Source of the DNA: an uncultured Campylobacter sp.
GTDB taxonomy: Bacteria > Campylobacterota > Campylobacteria > Campylobacterales > Campylobacteraceae
Length of the DNA stretch: 51,746 nt
Direction of reading: 5' to 3'
Assembly: GCA_900539505.1 (NCBI GenBank)
Contig: UQCL01000008.1
Coordinates: 1 to 51,746 of the forward strand
Both the position numbers and the translations under genes were made by a program. This document shows positions 16,568 to 25,418 of this stretch, one piece after another. Each line of letters begins with the position of its first letter. Position 1 is the stretch's first letter. The notes under the pieces are model-generated. The model did not search any database. It saw only the letters and a program-made list of their open reading frames with translations, and was not told the origin of the DNA.

Positions 16568-18117
16568 TTTTTTATCCACTCCATTATGGCGTTTTTGATC
16601 TCGCTTTGCTCCACGACGCTGGAGTGCACCTGCGGCGCGCTAAAAAGGCGCGAGATCTGCGGCGGAATGTCGCTGCGGAATTCCTTAGAAAGCGCGATCA
16701 TATCGGCCCTTTCGTCCTCACAAGCCCTGCCTTTGATCGCGCCGATCATCGACGGCGTAAATTTAATCCACTTCGCGGTCGAGATGACTAGATTTAGGCG
16801 GCTTTCGTCAAGTAGCTTAAAGCAGGTCGCCGTGTGCGGGTCGATCAGCACGCCGTGGCTGCTTTCTTGCTTGATAAATTTAGCGCACTGCGCATCGTCG
16901 CAAAAATCCGCCTCGAAGATCTCGCGCAGCTTCGCAAGCTCGCTCGCGCTAAGCTGATAAAATTTATCTCGCGCCAGGCTTTGCATCAGCTCGCTCGTGC
17001 GCGCATCGCCGAACATATCGCTAAGCAGCCGCTCGACGTTGGAGCTAACTAAAATATCCATCGCAGGGCTAATCGTGCGGATGAGCTCGCGCTCGCGCAG
17101 ATCGTAGATGCCGCTCGTAAAAAGCTCGGTCAGGATATTGTTCGCGTTTGAAGCGATCTTGATTTTGCCGATCTTTGCGCCCATCTTTTTGGCGAAATAC
17201 GCTCCCAGCGCGTTGCCGAAATTTCCGCTAGGCACTATGACGTCGAAAGTATTAAATTTAGAGCTCTGTTTTACGCTCTGCGCGCTATTTACGCCCGCCG
17301 CGGCGCCAAAATTTTTACCGCACGCCTGGCACTGATCGCTTTGGTTTAAATTTTGCTCAAAGCTCAATACGCCGTGCTTTGAGAAATAGATGCTAGCATA
17401 GAGGTAGTAGATGATCTGAAATAAAATCCTGCCGAAATTTACCGAGTTTGCGGCGCTTAAATTTAAATTTGCGCGCGCGAGCTCGTTTTTAAAATCGCCG
17501 TCAGCCAGCAGCGATTTTAGCGCGCGTTGTGTATCGTCGAAGTTGCCGCGCACGCCTAAAATTTTAAGATTTGCTGCGCTTTGTTTGACCATCTGCTGGC
17601 GCTGTATCTCGCTCGTGCCGCCCTGCGGGTAGAGGCAGACCGCTTTGATGTTTTCGTCGTCCGCAAAAGCCTCCAGCGTCGCAGGCCCCGTGTCGCCGCT
17701 CGTGGCGCACATTATTAAAAATTTTTCATTCCTGGATTTTGCGATGCTTTTTAAAAGCGCGCCGAAGGGCTGCAGCGCCATATCCTTAAACGCAAGCGTC
17801 GGGCCATGGTAAAGCTCCAAAATATAGGCGTTTTCGCTTAGCTTTTTGATCTGGACGGGGCAGGCGGGATTTTCAAATTTATCATAGCGCTTTAGCGCGC
17901 TCTCAAAGACCTCGCTGCTTACGTCAAAATCGAAGCTCTCGATGATTTTAAGCGCGATCTGTTTGTAGCTCAGATCCTCGCACTGCTTAAAAAAATCCTC
18001 GCTCAAAAGCGGCAGCCGCTCGGGGCTGAAAAGCCCGCCGCCGCGCGCGCTCGGATTTAGCAGCGCGTAGCTAAGATCCGCTTTTTGCGAAAAATCTCTC
18101 GTTGAAACCAGTTTCAT
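16564..18117 (-). CDS. thrC: Threonine synthase with a short internal insertion
   Basis: Converts O-phosphohomoserine to threonine with PLP. The PLP-binding HGPTLAFKDMALQ has Lys111, and CATSGDTGPATLEAF and VPSGNFGNALGAYFAKKMG form the phosphate and cofactor pockets. 517 residues, somewhat longer than usual. Residues about 250-288 (QNLNQSDQCQACGKNFG, AQSVKQSSKFN) are an insertion just before the VPSGNFGN segment, coded by AAATTT-rich DNA. It has two cysteines spaced CQAC. RBS AAAAAGGAAAAAG. Next to kdsB as in C. jejuni. Confidence 0.95.
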   Translation of the reverse strand: MKLVSTRDFSQKADLSYALLNPSARGGGLFSPERLPLLSEDFFKQCEDLSYKQIALKIIESFDFDVSSEVFESALKRYDKFENPACPVQIKKLSENAYILELYHGPTLAFKDMALQPFGALLKSIAKSRNEKFLIMCATSGDTGPATLEAFADDENIKAVCLYPQGGTSEIQRQQMVKQSAANLKILGVRGNFDDTQRALKSLLADGDFKNELARANLNLSAANSVNFGRILFQIIYYLYASIYFSKHGVLSFEQNLNQSDQCQACGKNFGAAAGVNSAQSVKQSSKFNTFDVIVPSGNFGNALGAYFAKKMGAKIGKIKIASNANNILTELFTSGIYDLRERELIRTISPAMDILVSSNVERLLSDMFGDARTSELMQSLARDKFYQLSASELAKLREIFEADFCDDAQCAKFIKQESSHGVLIDPHTATCFKLLDESRLNLVISTAKWIKFTPSMIGAIKGRACEDERADMIALSKEFRSDIPPQISRLFSAPQVHSSVVEQSEIKNAIMEWIKK

Positions 18118-18235
18118 CTTTTTCCTTTTTAAAATTTTAAAATTTACGCCCGCCTAGGCGCTTTAAATTTGATCGCTTAGACCGCTTGCGCGGACTTGTG
18201 ACATTGCCGCTTTAAGCCTGCCGCGCCCGCAGCGC

Positions 18236-19093
18236 CTAAATTTCTTCCTTTATCAAACTTCCTATGCCGCCGTCCGTGAAAAGCTCAAGCAGGATCGAGT
18301 GCGGAATTTTGCCATTTATGATATGCGCGGCACTCGCGCCGTTTTGCACGCATTGCAGGCACGCATCGACCTTTGGGATCATGCCGCCTGCGATCGTGCC
18401 GTCCCTTTTGAGTTTCGAAATAAGCGCAGCATCAAGCTTGCTGATTAAATTTCCCTCTTTATCGAGCACCCCGTCAATGTCGCTTAAAAATATCGCCTTG
18501 CTCGCTTTTAGCGCGGCTGCGATCCTGCTGGCGCAGAGATCGGCGTTGATATTAAAGCTCACGTTTTCGTCCGTCTCGCCGCCTGCAAGCGGGGCGATTA
18601 CCGGCAGATAGTCCTTTTGCAGCAGGTCGTTTATCAGTTTGGTGTTTACCTCGGTGATCTCGCCTACGAAGCCGTATTTTTTCTCATCGAGGAATTTTGC
18701 CCTCAAAAGCCCGCCGTCCTTGCCGCTGATACCGATCGCGGGCGCGCCGTTTTGGTTCAAAAGCGCCGTGATCTCTTTATTCACCGCGCCGCTTAGCACC
18801 ATCTCGGTAATTTCGATCGCATCTTTATTCGTTACGCGAAGACCGTCCTTAAACTCGCTCTGCACGCCGATCTTATCCAGGGTCTGATTGATCTTTTTGC
18901 CGCCGCCGTGCACGACGATGATCTTGATGCCGACCATATGCAAAAGCACGATATCGCGGGCAAAATCAAGCTTGAGCGCATCGTCGGTTTGCGCCGCGCC
19001 GCCGTATTTAACGACGAAAATTTTATCTCTAAATTTACGGATATAGGGCAGCGCGGAGATGATGACTTCGGCGGTTTTGCTCTTTTTTATCAT
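18236..19093 (-). CDS. argB: Acetylglutamate kinase
   Basis: Phosphorylates N-acetylglutamate in arginine synthesis. 285 residues, usual length. The amino acid kinase motifs VVKYGGAAQ, VVHGGGKKINQ, SGKDGGLLRA, NINADLCASRIAAAL and the C-terminal FTDGGIGSLI are all present. The N-terminal helix (MIKKSKTAEVIISALPYIRKF) resembles arginine-sensitive hexameric NAGKs, so feedback control is possible (inference). It is 18 bp from lpxK, and a 118-bp spacer separates it from thrC. Confidence 0.96.
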   Translation of the reverse strand: MIKKSKTAEVIISALPYIRKFRDKIFVVKYGGAAQTDDALKLDFARDIVLLHMVGIKIIVVHGGGKKINQTLDKIGVQSEFKDGLRVTNKDAIEITEMVLSGAVNKEITALLNQNGAPAIGISGKDGGLLRAKFLDEKKYGFVGEITEVNTKLINDLLQKDYLPVIAPLAGGETDENVSFNINADLCASRIAAALKASKAIFLSDIDGVLDKEGNLISKLDAALISKLKRDGTIAGGMIPKVDACLQCVQNGASAAHIINGKIPHSILLELFTDGGIGSLIKEEI

Positions 19094-19111
19094 AAAATTC
19101 CTTTAAAAACC

Positions 19112-20179
19112 TTATTTTATCATAGCTTGGTTTATGTAGTTTTGAATTTTGCGGATAAAGTTTTCGCTTAGCTTCAAATTTAACAAAATCACCGAAATTT
19201 CCGCGTCCAAACCCCTTAATTTCACGTAATCTTTCGCCGCGCAAAGGATATGCTCCGCATCCTCGCGCCTTAACAGTTCTAAAATCTGCTCTTTTTTGAA
19301 ATCATAATGATCGGGGAAAAATGCGTGGGCTTTCGCGAGCGGCAAAAACTCTTGCAAGCGCCAAGGCTTGGCGATAGCGCTGATTAAGATCGTGCGGGAT
19401 TTTTCAAAACCAGCCTCTTTGGAATTTAAAATTTTATCCGCAGCCGCGGGGTTCAAATTTGAAATTTCATCCGCGGTGGAATTTGAAATCTCATCCGTAG
19501 GATTTAAAATTTCATCCGTGCCGTTTAGCTTACTTTGCAGATCCGCCGCCGAAACAATTTTAAACTCCTGCGAAATATCGCTTTGCGCGGGTATGAAATC
19601 CGCAAATTTATAAAAAAACGGCGGGTAGCGATACGCGGCGAGGGGCAGGCAAAAGGGCAGCTTCGGCGCGCTTTGTGGGCGCAGCAAGATATCAAATTTA
19701 GAGATATTAAATTTAGAAAATCCGTCGTCCAAGATAACGAGCTCAAAGCCGAGAGTTTGCGCGCGTAAAATCCCTGCGGCGCGATCTTCGCTGACGATCA
19801 CGTTTGCGCCGCGCAGAAACAGCGCGTACTCCATCGCCTCATCGCCACTTTGCCCCACGTCGCAAAGTATCCGTCCGCCGAGCGCTACTTCGAGTAAGCC
19901 TCTGCTTTTGCGTCCGTATCCGCGAAGGATGATGCAGGTTTTAAACTCCCCGTTAAATTCTTTAAAAAGCGCCCGCACTAGCGGGGTTTTGCCGCTTCCG
20001 CCGAGGGTTAAATTTCCGACGCTAATTATTGGAATTTTAAATTTTTGCGGCTTAGCAAAGAGCCTTTTTAGGCAGACGATAAGCGTATAAAGTAGCGATA
20101 AAGGCGCTAAAATTACTCCTAGCGCAAGCCACGCGGGGCTTGGGTCGTATAGGTTTCGCTCGATTAGGAGTTTAAACAC
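19112..20179 (-). CDS. lpxK: Tetraacyldisaccharide 4'-kinase LpxK with an internal repeat insertion
   Basis: Adds the 4'-phosphate of lipid A at the inner membrane. 355 residues. An N-terminal membrane helix (about 15-38) is followed by the Walker A loop VGNLTLGGSGKTPLV (54-68), RGYGRKSRG and VILDDGFSKFNI. Residues about 219-258 carry four copies of (T/A)-D-(E/K)-I-(L/S)-N, an insertion absent from the family. It is coded by tandem AAATTTCATCCG-type DNA (19406-19525). The start region overlaps the upstream DegT-family gene by 8 bp. Confidence 0.94.
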   Translation of the reverse strand: MFKLLIERNLYDPSPAWLALGVILAPLSLLYTLIVCLKRLFAKPQKFKIPIISVGNLTLGGSGKTPLVRALFKEFNGEFKTCIILRGYGRKSRGLLEVALGGRILCDVGQSGDEAMEYALFLRGANVIVSEDRAAGILRAQTLGFELVILDDGFSKFNISKFDILLRPQSAPKLPFCLPLAAYRYPPFFYKFADFIPAQSDISQEFKIVSAADLQSKLNGTDEILNPTDEISNSTADEISNLNPAAADKILNSKEAGFEKSRTILISAIAKPWRLQEFLPLAKAHAFFPDHYDFKKEQILELLRREDAEHILCAAKDYVKLRGLDAEISVILLNLKLSENFIRKIQNYINQAMIK

Positions 20180-21308
20180 GATTTTGCGCTATCTCTTTGA
20201 TCTGTTCGCAGATGTAGCTCACATCGTCGTCGCTAAGCGCCGTGTAGATCGGCAAGGATAAAATTTGCTGATAGTTTTTAAGCGCATTCGGGAAATCATT
20301 GACCTTGTAATTATATTTGCTTTTATAGTAGCTTAGCAGATGCACCGGCACGTAGTGCAGCGATACGCTTACTCCGCGCGAGATCAGCGCTTTGGCAAAA
20401 TCGTCGCGGTTTTTGTCGATTTTTACGATGAATTGAGTGTAGATATGCTCCTCGCTGTCGCTTGGAAGCGTCACGTGAGGGCAGTTTGCGAGCTGCTCGC
20501 GATACGCTGCGGCGATCTGCTTGCGGCGCTTTATAAAGGCGTCGGTTTTTTCAAACTGAGCGATGGCGTAGGCGGAATTTATAGCGTTAAGATCGTATTT
20601 TTGACCGATGCGATCGACGTCGTAGGTAAAGGACATATTGCCGTCTTTGTAAAAGGCGTCTCCCACGATGCCGCCGTTTCTTAAAATTTGCGCGGCGCTT
20701 GCTATCTCATCGTCGTTCGTAACGAAAAAGCCCGCCGTAGAGATCGCGTCTTGCGCTTGAGGATTGATCTGAAAGCACGATATGAGCGAGCTTTTAAGCG
20801 CTCCGATTTTTGCGCCTTTATAGGTAGCGCCCATAGCTCGGCACGCATCGTCGATGAGGATGATATTTTCGCTTTTGGCGACCTCACTGATAGCGTCTAT
20901 ATCCGCAGCAAGCCCCGCGATGTGCGAGATGAAAGCGCATTTTAGCTTCTTGTGGCGGTTCTGATCTATCGTGCGAGCAAGACTTTCGCTCGTGATGTTA
21001 AAGCTTATCGGATCGATATCTACGAAAACTGGCTCTGCGTCGAAGTGGCGGATCACTTCGGCGACGTTGGGGAAAGAATTTACAGAGCATAAAATTTTAT
21101 CTCCGCGCTTAATATCCATCGCACAAAGCGCCAGATGCAGCGCCGTCGTGCCGCTCGTGGTCGATACGGCGTGCTTTACGCCGAAATATTTACAAATATC
21201 CTCTTCAAAAATTTCGCTATATCTTATATCGCTGTTGTAAAGGGCGCTTTTAATTAAGTCTTCCTCTTTTTTATCGATTTGAGCCTTATAAAACGGTATC
21301 TCTTTCAT
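20172..21308 (-). CDS. DegT/DnrJ/EryC1/StrS (AHBA synthase) family protein lacking the PLP lysine
   Basis: 378 residues with the fold-type I pattern of sugar aminotransferases: TSGTTALHLAL (51-61), LIDDACRAMGATYKG (151-164, with the Asp that contacts the PLP nitrogen) and a C-terminal SVSLHYVPVHLL. In working aminotransferases the lysine falls in a motif like SFH-x-x-K-x-x-TTGEGG. Here the aligned segment SCFQINPQAQDAISTAGFF (177-195) has no lysine, and Ala185 sits at the expected place. It may therefore be a dehydratase-like, binding or inactive member; ColD-type enzymes use His instead, but no His is seen here either. It lies between nadE and lpxK, suggesting a surface sugar role (inference). 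RBS AAGGAGAG. Confidence 0.85.
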   Translation of the reverse strand: MKEIPFYKAQIDKKEEDLIKSALYNSDIRYSEIFEEDICKYFGVKHAVSTTSGTTALHLALCAMDIKRGDKILCSVNSFPNVAEVIRHFDAEPVFVDIDPISFNITSESLARTIDQNRHKKLKCAFISHIAGLAADIDAISEVAKSENIILIDDACRAMGATYKGAKIGALKSSLISCFQINPQAQDAISTAGFFVTNDDEIASAAQILRNGGIVGDAFYKDGNMSFTYDVDRIGQKYDLNAINSAYAIAQFEKTDAFIKRRKQIAAAYREQLANCPHVTLPSDSEEHIYTQFIVKIDKNRDDFAKALISRGVSVSLHYVPVHLLSYYKSKYNYKVNDFPNALKNYQQILSLPIYTALSDDDVSYICEQIKEIAQNRV

Positions 21309-21318
21309 AAATCTCTCC

Positions 21319-22122
21319 TTAATGTGCGGGCTCTATGCGAGCGACCGCGGGCGCGCGAAGCTTAAAATTATTTTTAAGAATTCTACGGACGATAAATTTT
21401 ACCAGCTCTTGATTGTGACGCGAGTTTTGCAGATATTTTAGATCGTTTGCGGTTATTCGCTCGCCTGAGCGAAATTTCGTCCGCAGCGCTTCGTGCGAAA
21501 AAATATCTCTTAGCACGCTATCTAAGATCTCGTAGCTGTATCCAAGCTCACGTTCGTCGCTTTGGTTTTCCCATAGATCGGCGCTTGGGGCTTTTTTGAT
21601 GATCGCATCGTCTATGCATAAAATTTTTGCAAATTTAAACAGATCGGTTTTTAAAATTTCTCCAATCGGATTAAACGCGCAGGCTAAATCTCCGTAAATC
21701 GTGCCGTAACCTAGCATCCTCTCGCTAAGATTGCTCGTGCCTACGACTACGCCGCGTTTAGCCGCGCTGTAATCATAAAGCAAGCTCATTCTTACGCGCG
21801 CGGCGAAATTTCCGATTCGAAGGGCGCTTGCACCGGGATTTAAAGCGGTAAAATTTTCTACAAATGGCGCGATCTCTTGGATTTCGTAGGGGATATTAAA
21901 GGATTCGCAGTGAAAGATCGCGTCGGCCATATTTTCTAAATTTGAACCCGCGCTAGGCAGGATAAGCCCGTAAGTGGGGATCTCAGTAAGTGCACAAAGC
22001 GCAGAAACCACGGCGCTGTCAAGCCCGCCGCTGATACCCACTACAAAAGCGTCCGCGCCCGTTTCATCGAGTCTCTCCGATAAAAAATCGGTCAGTTGCG
22101 GCAGCAAATCGTCCAAAAACAT
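21319..22122 (-). CDS. nadE: NH3-dependent NAD+ synthetase
   Basis: Final step of NAD synthesis, amidating deamido-NAD with ammonia and ATP. 267 residues, so the short ammonia-dependent form without a glutaminase domain. The PP-loop SGGLDSAVV (residues 31-39) binds ATP; GTSNLSERMLGYGTIYGD and KKAPSADLWENQSDE are conserved. First gene of the long minus-strand run. It is divergent from the metallo-hydrolase at 22218, as in C. jejuni. Confidence 0.96.
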   Translation of the reverse strand: MFLDDLLPQLTDFLSERLDETGADAFVVGISGGLDSAVVSALCALTEIPTYGLILPSAGSNLENMADAIFHCESFNIPYEIQEIAPFVENFTALNPGASALRIGNFAARVRMSLLYDYSAAKRGVVVGTSNLSERMLGYGTIYGDLACAFNPIGEILKTDLFKFAKILCIDDAIIKKAPSADLWENQSDERELGYSYEILDSVLRDIFSHEALRTKFRSGERITANDLKYLQNSRHNQELVKFIVRRILKNNFKLRAPAVARIEPAH

Positions 22123-22217
22123 AATATTTAGCCTTAAAATTTTACGTTAAATTGTGCGAATTTTAACTATTTTTGGCTAAATTACGGCTTTAATTTAAGC
22201 TTAAAAGGAGGATTTAA

Positions 22218-22817
22218 ATGCAAATTTTAAAAAAAGCTTTCGGCGAATACGTGACGAATTGCTACATCGTAAAGGGCGAGCAGGGCGATTTGGTGATCGA
22301 TCCGGGCGAAGGTAGCTTTGATTGGGTGATGCAAAATACGGAAAAGATCGCTGCGGTTTTGAACACGCACGGGCATTTCGATCATGTTTATGACGATGCG
22401 AAGCTGCAAAGGGCGGGCGCTAAAATTTATATCCACGAGGAAGACGCTTTTATGCTGCGGGCGGATCCTTTTGAGACGATGCCAGGGCCCATAGAAGCGG
22501 ACGTGCTCGTAAAAGGGCAGGAACAAAGTTTTGAAATAGCGGGCTTTAACGTTAAATTTAGCCTTTTTGCAGGACATACGCCGGGCAGCTGCATGATCGA
22601 AGCAGGCGGCGTTATCTTTAGCGGCGACGTCATATTCAAAGGCTCTATCGGCAGGTGGGATTTTCCTTTTTCAAGCGGCGAGCAGATGAGAGAGTCTTTG
22701 CATAAAATTTTGCAGATAAAGGGCGATTTTGCGCTATATCCGGGGCACGGAGCAAATACGAGCCTAGTGGCCGAGAGGCAAAATTTAAAATATTTTTTGC
22801 AACTTTTTGAGCGCTGA
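22218..22817 (+). CDS. Metallo-beta-lactamase-fold hydrolase (glyoxalase II-like)
   Basis: 199 residues. The zinc motif THGHFDHVYD (residues 50-59) is the TH-x-H-x-D-H signature, and GHTPGS (115-120), SGDVIF (135-140) and YPGHG give the remaining metal ligands. Members of this cytoplasmic family act as hydroxyacylglutathione-hydrolase-like thioesterases or persulfide dioxygenases; which applies is not decided here. RBS AAAAGGAGG, strong. It is divergent from nadE, with 95 bp between them. Confidence 0.92.
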   Translation: MQILKKAFGEYVTNCYIVKGEQGDLVIDPGEGSFDWVMQNTEKIAAVLNTHGHFDHVYDDAKLQRAGAKIYIHEEDAFMLRADPFETMPGPIEADVLVKGQEQSFEIAGFNVKFSLFAGHTPGSCMIEAGGVIFSGDVIFKGSIGRWDFPFSSGEQMRESLHKILQIKGDFALYPGHGANTSLVAERQNLKYFLQLFER

Positions 22818-23361
22818 TCGTTTAAATTTAACTGCGTTTCGCCGCACAATAAGCGGTAAAGCGGCGTGAAGCTGCTCAGCGTCGGAAAATTTATACCGCT
22901 TTGCTTGCAGGCACCGGAATTGATGCCGTTTTGCTCACATTGCAGGCGCCGAAATTTACCGCTTTATTTGCGGCTGCGGGCATTAAAATTTCTGCGCCCT
23001 GTTCGCACCATATGCTCATTGGCATGCGATGCGCAGATAAAATTTTAAAATCTATCGCCGCTTAATTAAATTTAGTAAAATTTCGCGCCGCGCGTGCACA
23101 AGACGCAAAACATAACGCAAAAGGCGAAATTTAAAATTTGCGCCGCACTGATTCAGTTACTACCATGTGATCTAATCATCAATTCAAGCCCGCTAAATTT
23201 AGCTAAATTTATCTAAATTTCACATCCCGCCGAATGCAAAATTTTCCCCCGCGAGCCGATTAAATTCAGTAAAATTTTACGCGTTTCAAAGGCGCAGATC
23301 ATGCCTGAAGCTCATTTCGTATCGGTGCGCGAGTGCGCGGAAAATGTTTTAAAGGCGCAGA
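22818..23361. other. Non-coding spacer with degenerate repeats
   Basis: No gene recognised. Around 22880-22990 a loosely repeated phrase occurs (AAATTTA-ACCGCTTT-x-TTGC-GGC) three times. AAAGGCGCAGATCA-GCC-GAAGC appears near 23290 and again near 23350, where it overlaps the end of cmoB. CGCCGC / GCGGCG at about 22845-22870 could form a hairpin without a T run. Confidence 0.5.
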
Positions 23362-24255
23362 TCACGCCCGAAGCCGCACGTAGATACGCCGCGGGGCGGG
23401 GTAGCCCTCGATCGTGCGCGAGTCGTTGAACGGGTCTAGGAAATTCTCCAAGCTCTGCCCGTCGATCCACTCCGTTTTGCGCTGCTCACTAGCATCCGTG
23501 GGCTTTTGAGCCAAAATTTCAAAATCCTTAAATTTCGCCCTCTCGCACCAATTCTGAAGCGCGCCGACGGTCGGGACGAAGTAGATATTTGAAATTTTTG
23601 AGTAGCTGTTTTTCGGGCACAGCGCGAAATCGCCCGCTCCTTCGATATACATCGTGTCTAAAATCACCTCGCCGCCCGTATTTAGCGAAGCGCGCAGATC
23701 TTTTAGCATCTTTACGGGGTCGCTGCGATGGTAGATGACGCCGAGGCAGAAGATCGTGTCGAATTTGTGCTCGTAAAAAGGTAGATGCTCTACGCCCAAA
23801 AGCTCGAATTTCGCGCCGCTGCGGAGGAATTTCTCGATGAAGCGGAACTGCAGATAAAATAGCGCGCTAGGATCAAACCCCACTAGCCGCGCAGGCGCTA
23901 GCTCGCCCATACGAAACATATAGTAGCCGTTGTTGCAGCCCACATCGGCGACGGTTTTGCCGCTCAGATTTAAAAACGGCCGCAGCAGGTTAAATTTCAC
24001 GAAGCTTCGCCACTCGGCGTCGATAAAAAGATCATTCAGCGCAAAAGGCCCCTTGCGCCACGGCTTTAGCGCTCGCGCGATACGCAAAATTTCATCTCTT
24101 TGCTCCGCGCTTGCGTTAAAGCTTGCGCGCACGACGTCGCCGCACTCGCATTCGCACTCGCCTATTTGCAACGCCTCGATCGCGCTTAAAATTTCGCAGT
24201 TTTGCCCGCTTTGCAGCTTTTTAAAGTTCTCGTCTCTGATTTTTTGTAGATCCAT
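23362..24255 (-). CDS. cmoB: tRNA U34 carboxymethyltransferase CmoB
   Basis: Transfers the carboxymethyl group of carboxy-SAM (made by CmoA) to hydroxyuridine-34 of tRNAs, widening wobble decoding. 297 residues. KPWRKGPFALNDLFIDAEWRS (residues about 69-89) and the SAM loop VADVGCNNGYYMFRM are hallmark CmoB sequences, with FCLGVIYHRSDP and GEVILDTMYIEG downstream. The upstream RBS is weak (AGGATT). It stands alone rather than beside cmoA. Confidence 0.95.
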   Translation of the reverse strand: MDLQKIRDENFKKLQSGQNCEILSAIEALQIGECECECGDVVRASFNASAEQRDEILRIARALKPWRKGPFALNDLFIDAEWRSFVKFNLLRPFLNLSGKTVADVGCNNGYYMFRMGELAPARLVGFDPSALFYLQFRFIEKFLRSGAKFELLGVEHLPFYEHKFDTIFCLGVIYHRSDPVKMLKDLRASLNTGGEVILDTMYIEGAGDFALCPKNSYSKISNIYFVPTVGALQNWCERAKFKDFEILAQKPTDASEQRKTEWIDGQSLENFLDPFNDSRTIEGYPAPRRIYVRLRA

Positions 24256-24362
24256 TTTTAATCCTAAAATTTCAAATTTAGCGCCATTTTAACATAAAAT
24301 TTTATCCATTTTAAGGCGCAAAGAGATAAAATCGACTTGCAATTCAAGCAAAGGAGCAAAAA

Positions 24363-25418
24363 ATGCAAAAAGCAAAAACGAGAAAATTCAGTCTCAGGTT
24401 TAATCACGAAATTTCAAGTGGTGGTGCAGAGGTGCGGCTTTGGCTGCCGTTAGTGCTGCAAGAGCCCTATCAGAGGTTGCTTGGCGAATATCATGCCCGC
24501 TCAAATGCGCAAGAGTCTGCTATCTGCGGAGATCATATAAGCACGTACTACGCGCGCTTCGCACCCGATAAAGAGGCAAGAGCGGGCGTCGGCAAATACG
24601 GCGAGCAAGGTGTCGTAGGCGAAGAGGATGATTATTTTGAGCTTAGCTTCGATATTGAAATTTCGGAGCGAAACACCGATTTTAGCAAGGTAAGCTTTAA
24701 TGAAAATGAGCGCTTGAGCCCCGAGATCGAGGAGTTTTTAAAGCCATCAAAGCTAATTCCGGTAGAAGGCGCTGCGAAACAAAAATCAGACGAGATCACT
24801 AGCTCGCTTAAAGGCGATCTGGAAAAGGCGCGCGCGATCTACGAGTGGGTCGCAAAAAATATGAGTCGCGATAATAGCGTGATCGCATGCGGCAGCGGCG
24901 ACGCAGCGACAATTTTAAGCAGCGGCAAGCTAAGCGGCAAATGCACCGATATTAATAGCGTGTTCGTAGCGCTCTGCAGGGCAGCTGGCATTCCTGCGCG
25001 CGCTATTTACGGCATCCGCACGGGCGCAGCGCAGAAATTTTCACCTGAAATGGGTGTCATGGGCGCTCTAAGTGGCGGTGCGCTTGAAATTTCCGGTGCG
25101 CAGCACTGCAGAGCGGAATTTTATCTAAAAGGCCACGGCTGGATCCCTGTCGATCCCGCGGACGTTACAAAGGTGCGATTGGGCGAGAACTTAAGCGAGG
25201 ATGATTCCAAGCTGGCGCGGGTGCGCGAGTATCTTTTTGGCAACTGGGAGTCGTGCTGGCTGGGTTTTAACTACGCTCGCGAAATCGTGCTAAATCCGCG
25301 CCCAGCGCATGTTCCGATCGAAATTTTTTCGCATCCGTATTGCGAAGTGGGCGGCACGCCGAAAGATCCGTACTCGCCTAAAAATTTTATCTACGAGTAT
25401 TTTTCGCGAGAAATTTAA
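24363..25418 (+). CDS. Transglutaminase-like cysteine peptidase-fold protein, no signal peptide
   Basis: 351 residues. The transglutaminase core triad is visible: Cys194 in SGKCTDINSVFVALC, His248 in SGAQHCRAEFYL and Asp264 in GWIPVDPADV. Residues 1-130 form an N-terminal beta domain. Bacterial members are usually proteases or peptide-modifying enzymes; the substrate is unknown. It has no Tat or Sec signal, unlike its neighbour and paralogue at 25834, with which it is alignable over its whole length. RBS AAAGGAGC. The stop is followed by a repeat-rich spacer. Confidence 0.88.
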   Translation: MQKAKTRKFSLRFNHEISSGGAEVRLWLPLVLQEPYQRLLGEYHARSNAQESAICGDHISTYYARFAPDKEARAGVGKYGEQGVVGEEDDYFELSFDIEISERNTDFSKVSFNENERLSPEIEEFLKPSKLIPVEGAAKQKSDEITSSLKGDLEKARAIYEWVAKNMSRDNSVIACGSGDAATILSSGKLSGKCTDINSVFVALCRAAGIPARAIYGIRTGAAQKFSPEMGVMGALSGGALEISGAQHCRAEFYLKGHGWIPVDPADVTKVRLGENLSEDDSKLARVREYLFGNWESCWLGFNYAREIVLNPRPAHVPIEIFSHPYCEVGGTPKDPYSPKNFIYEYFSREI

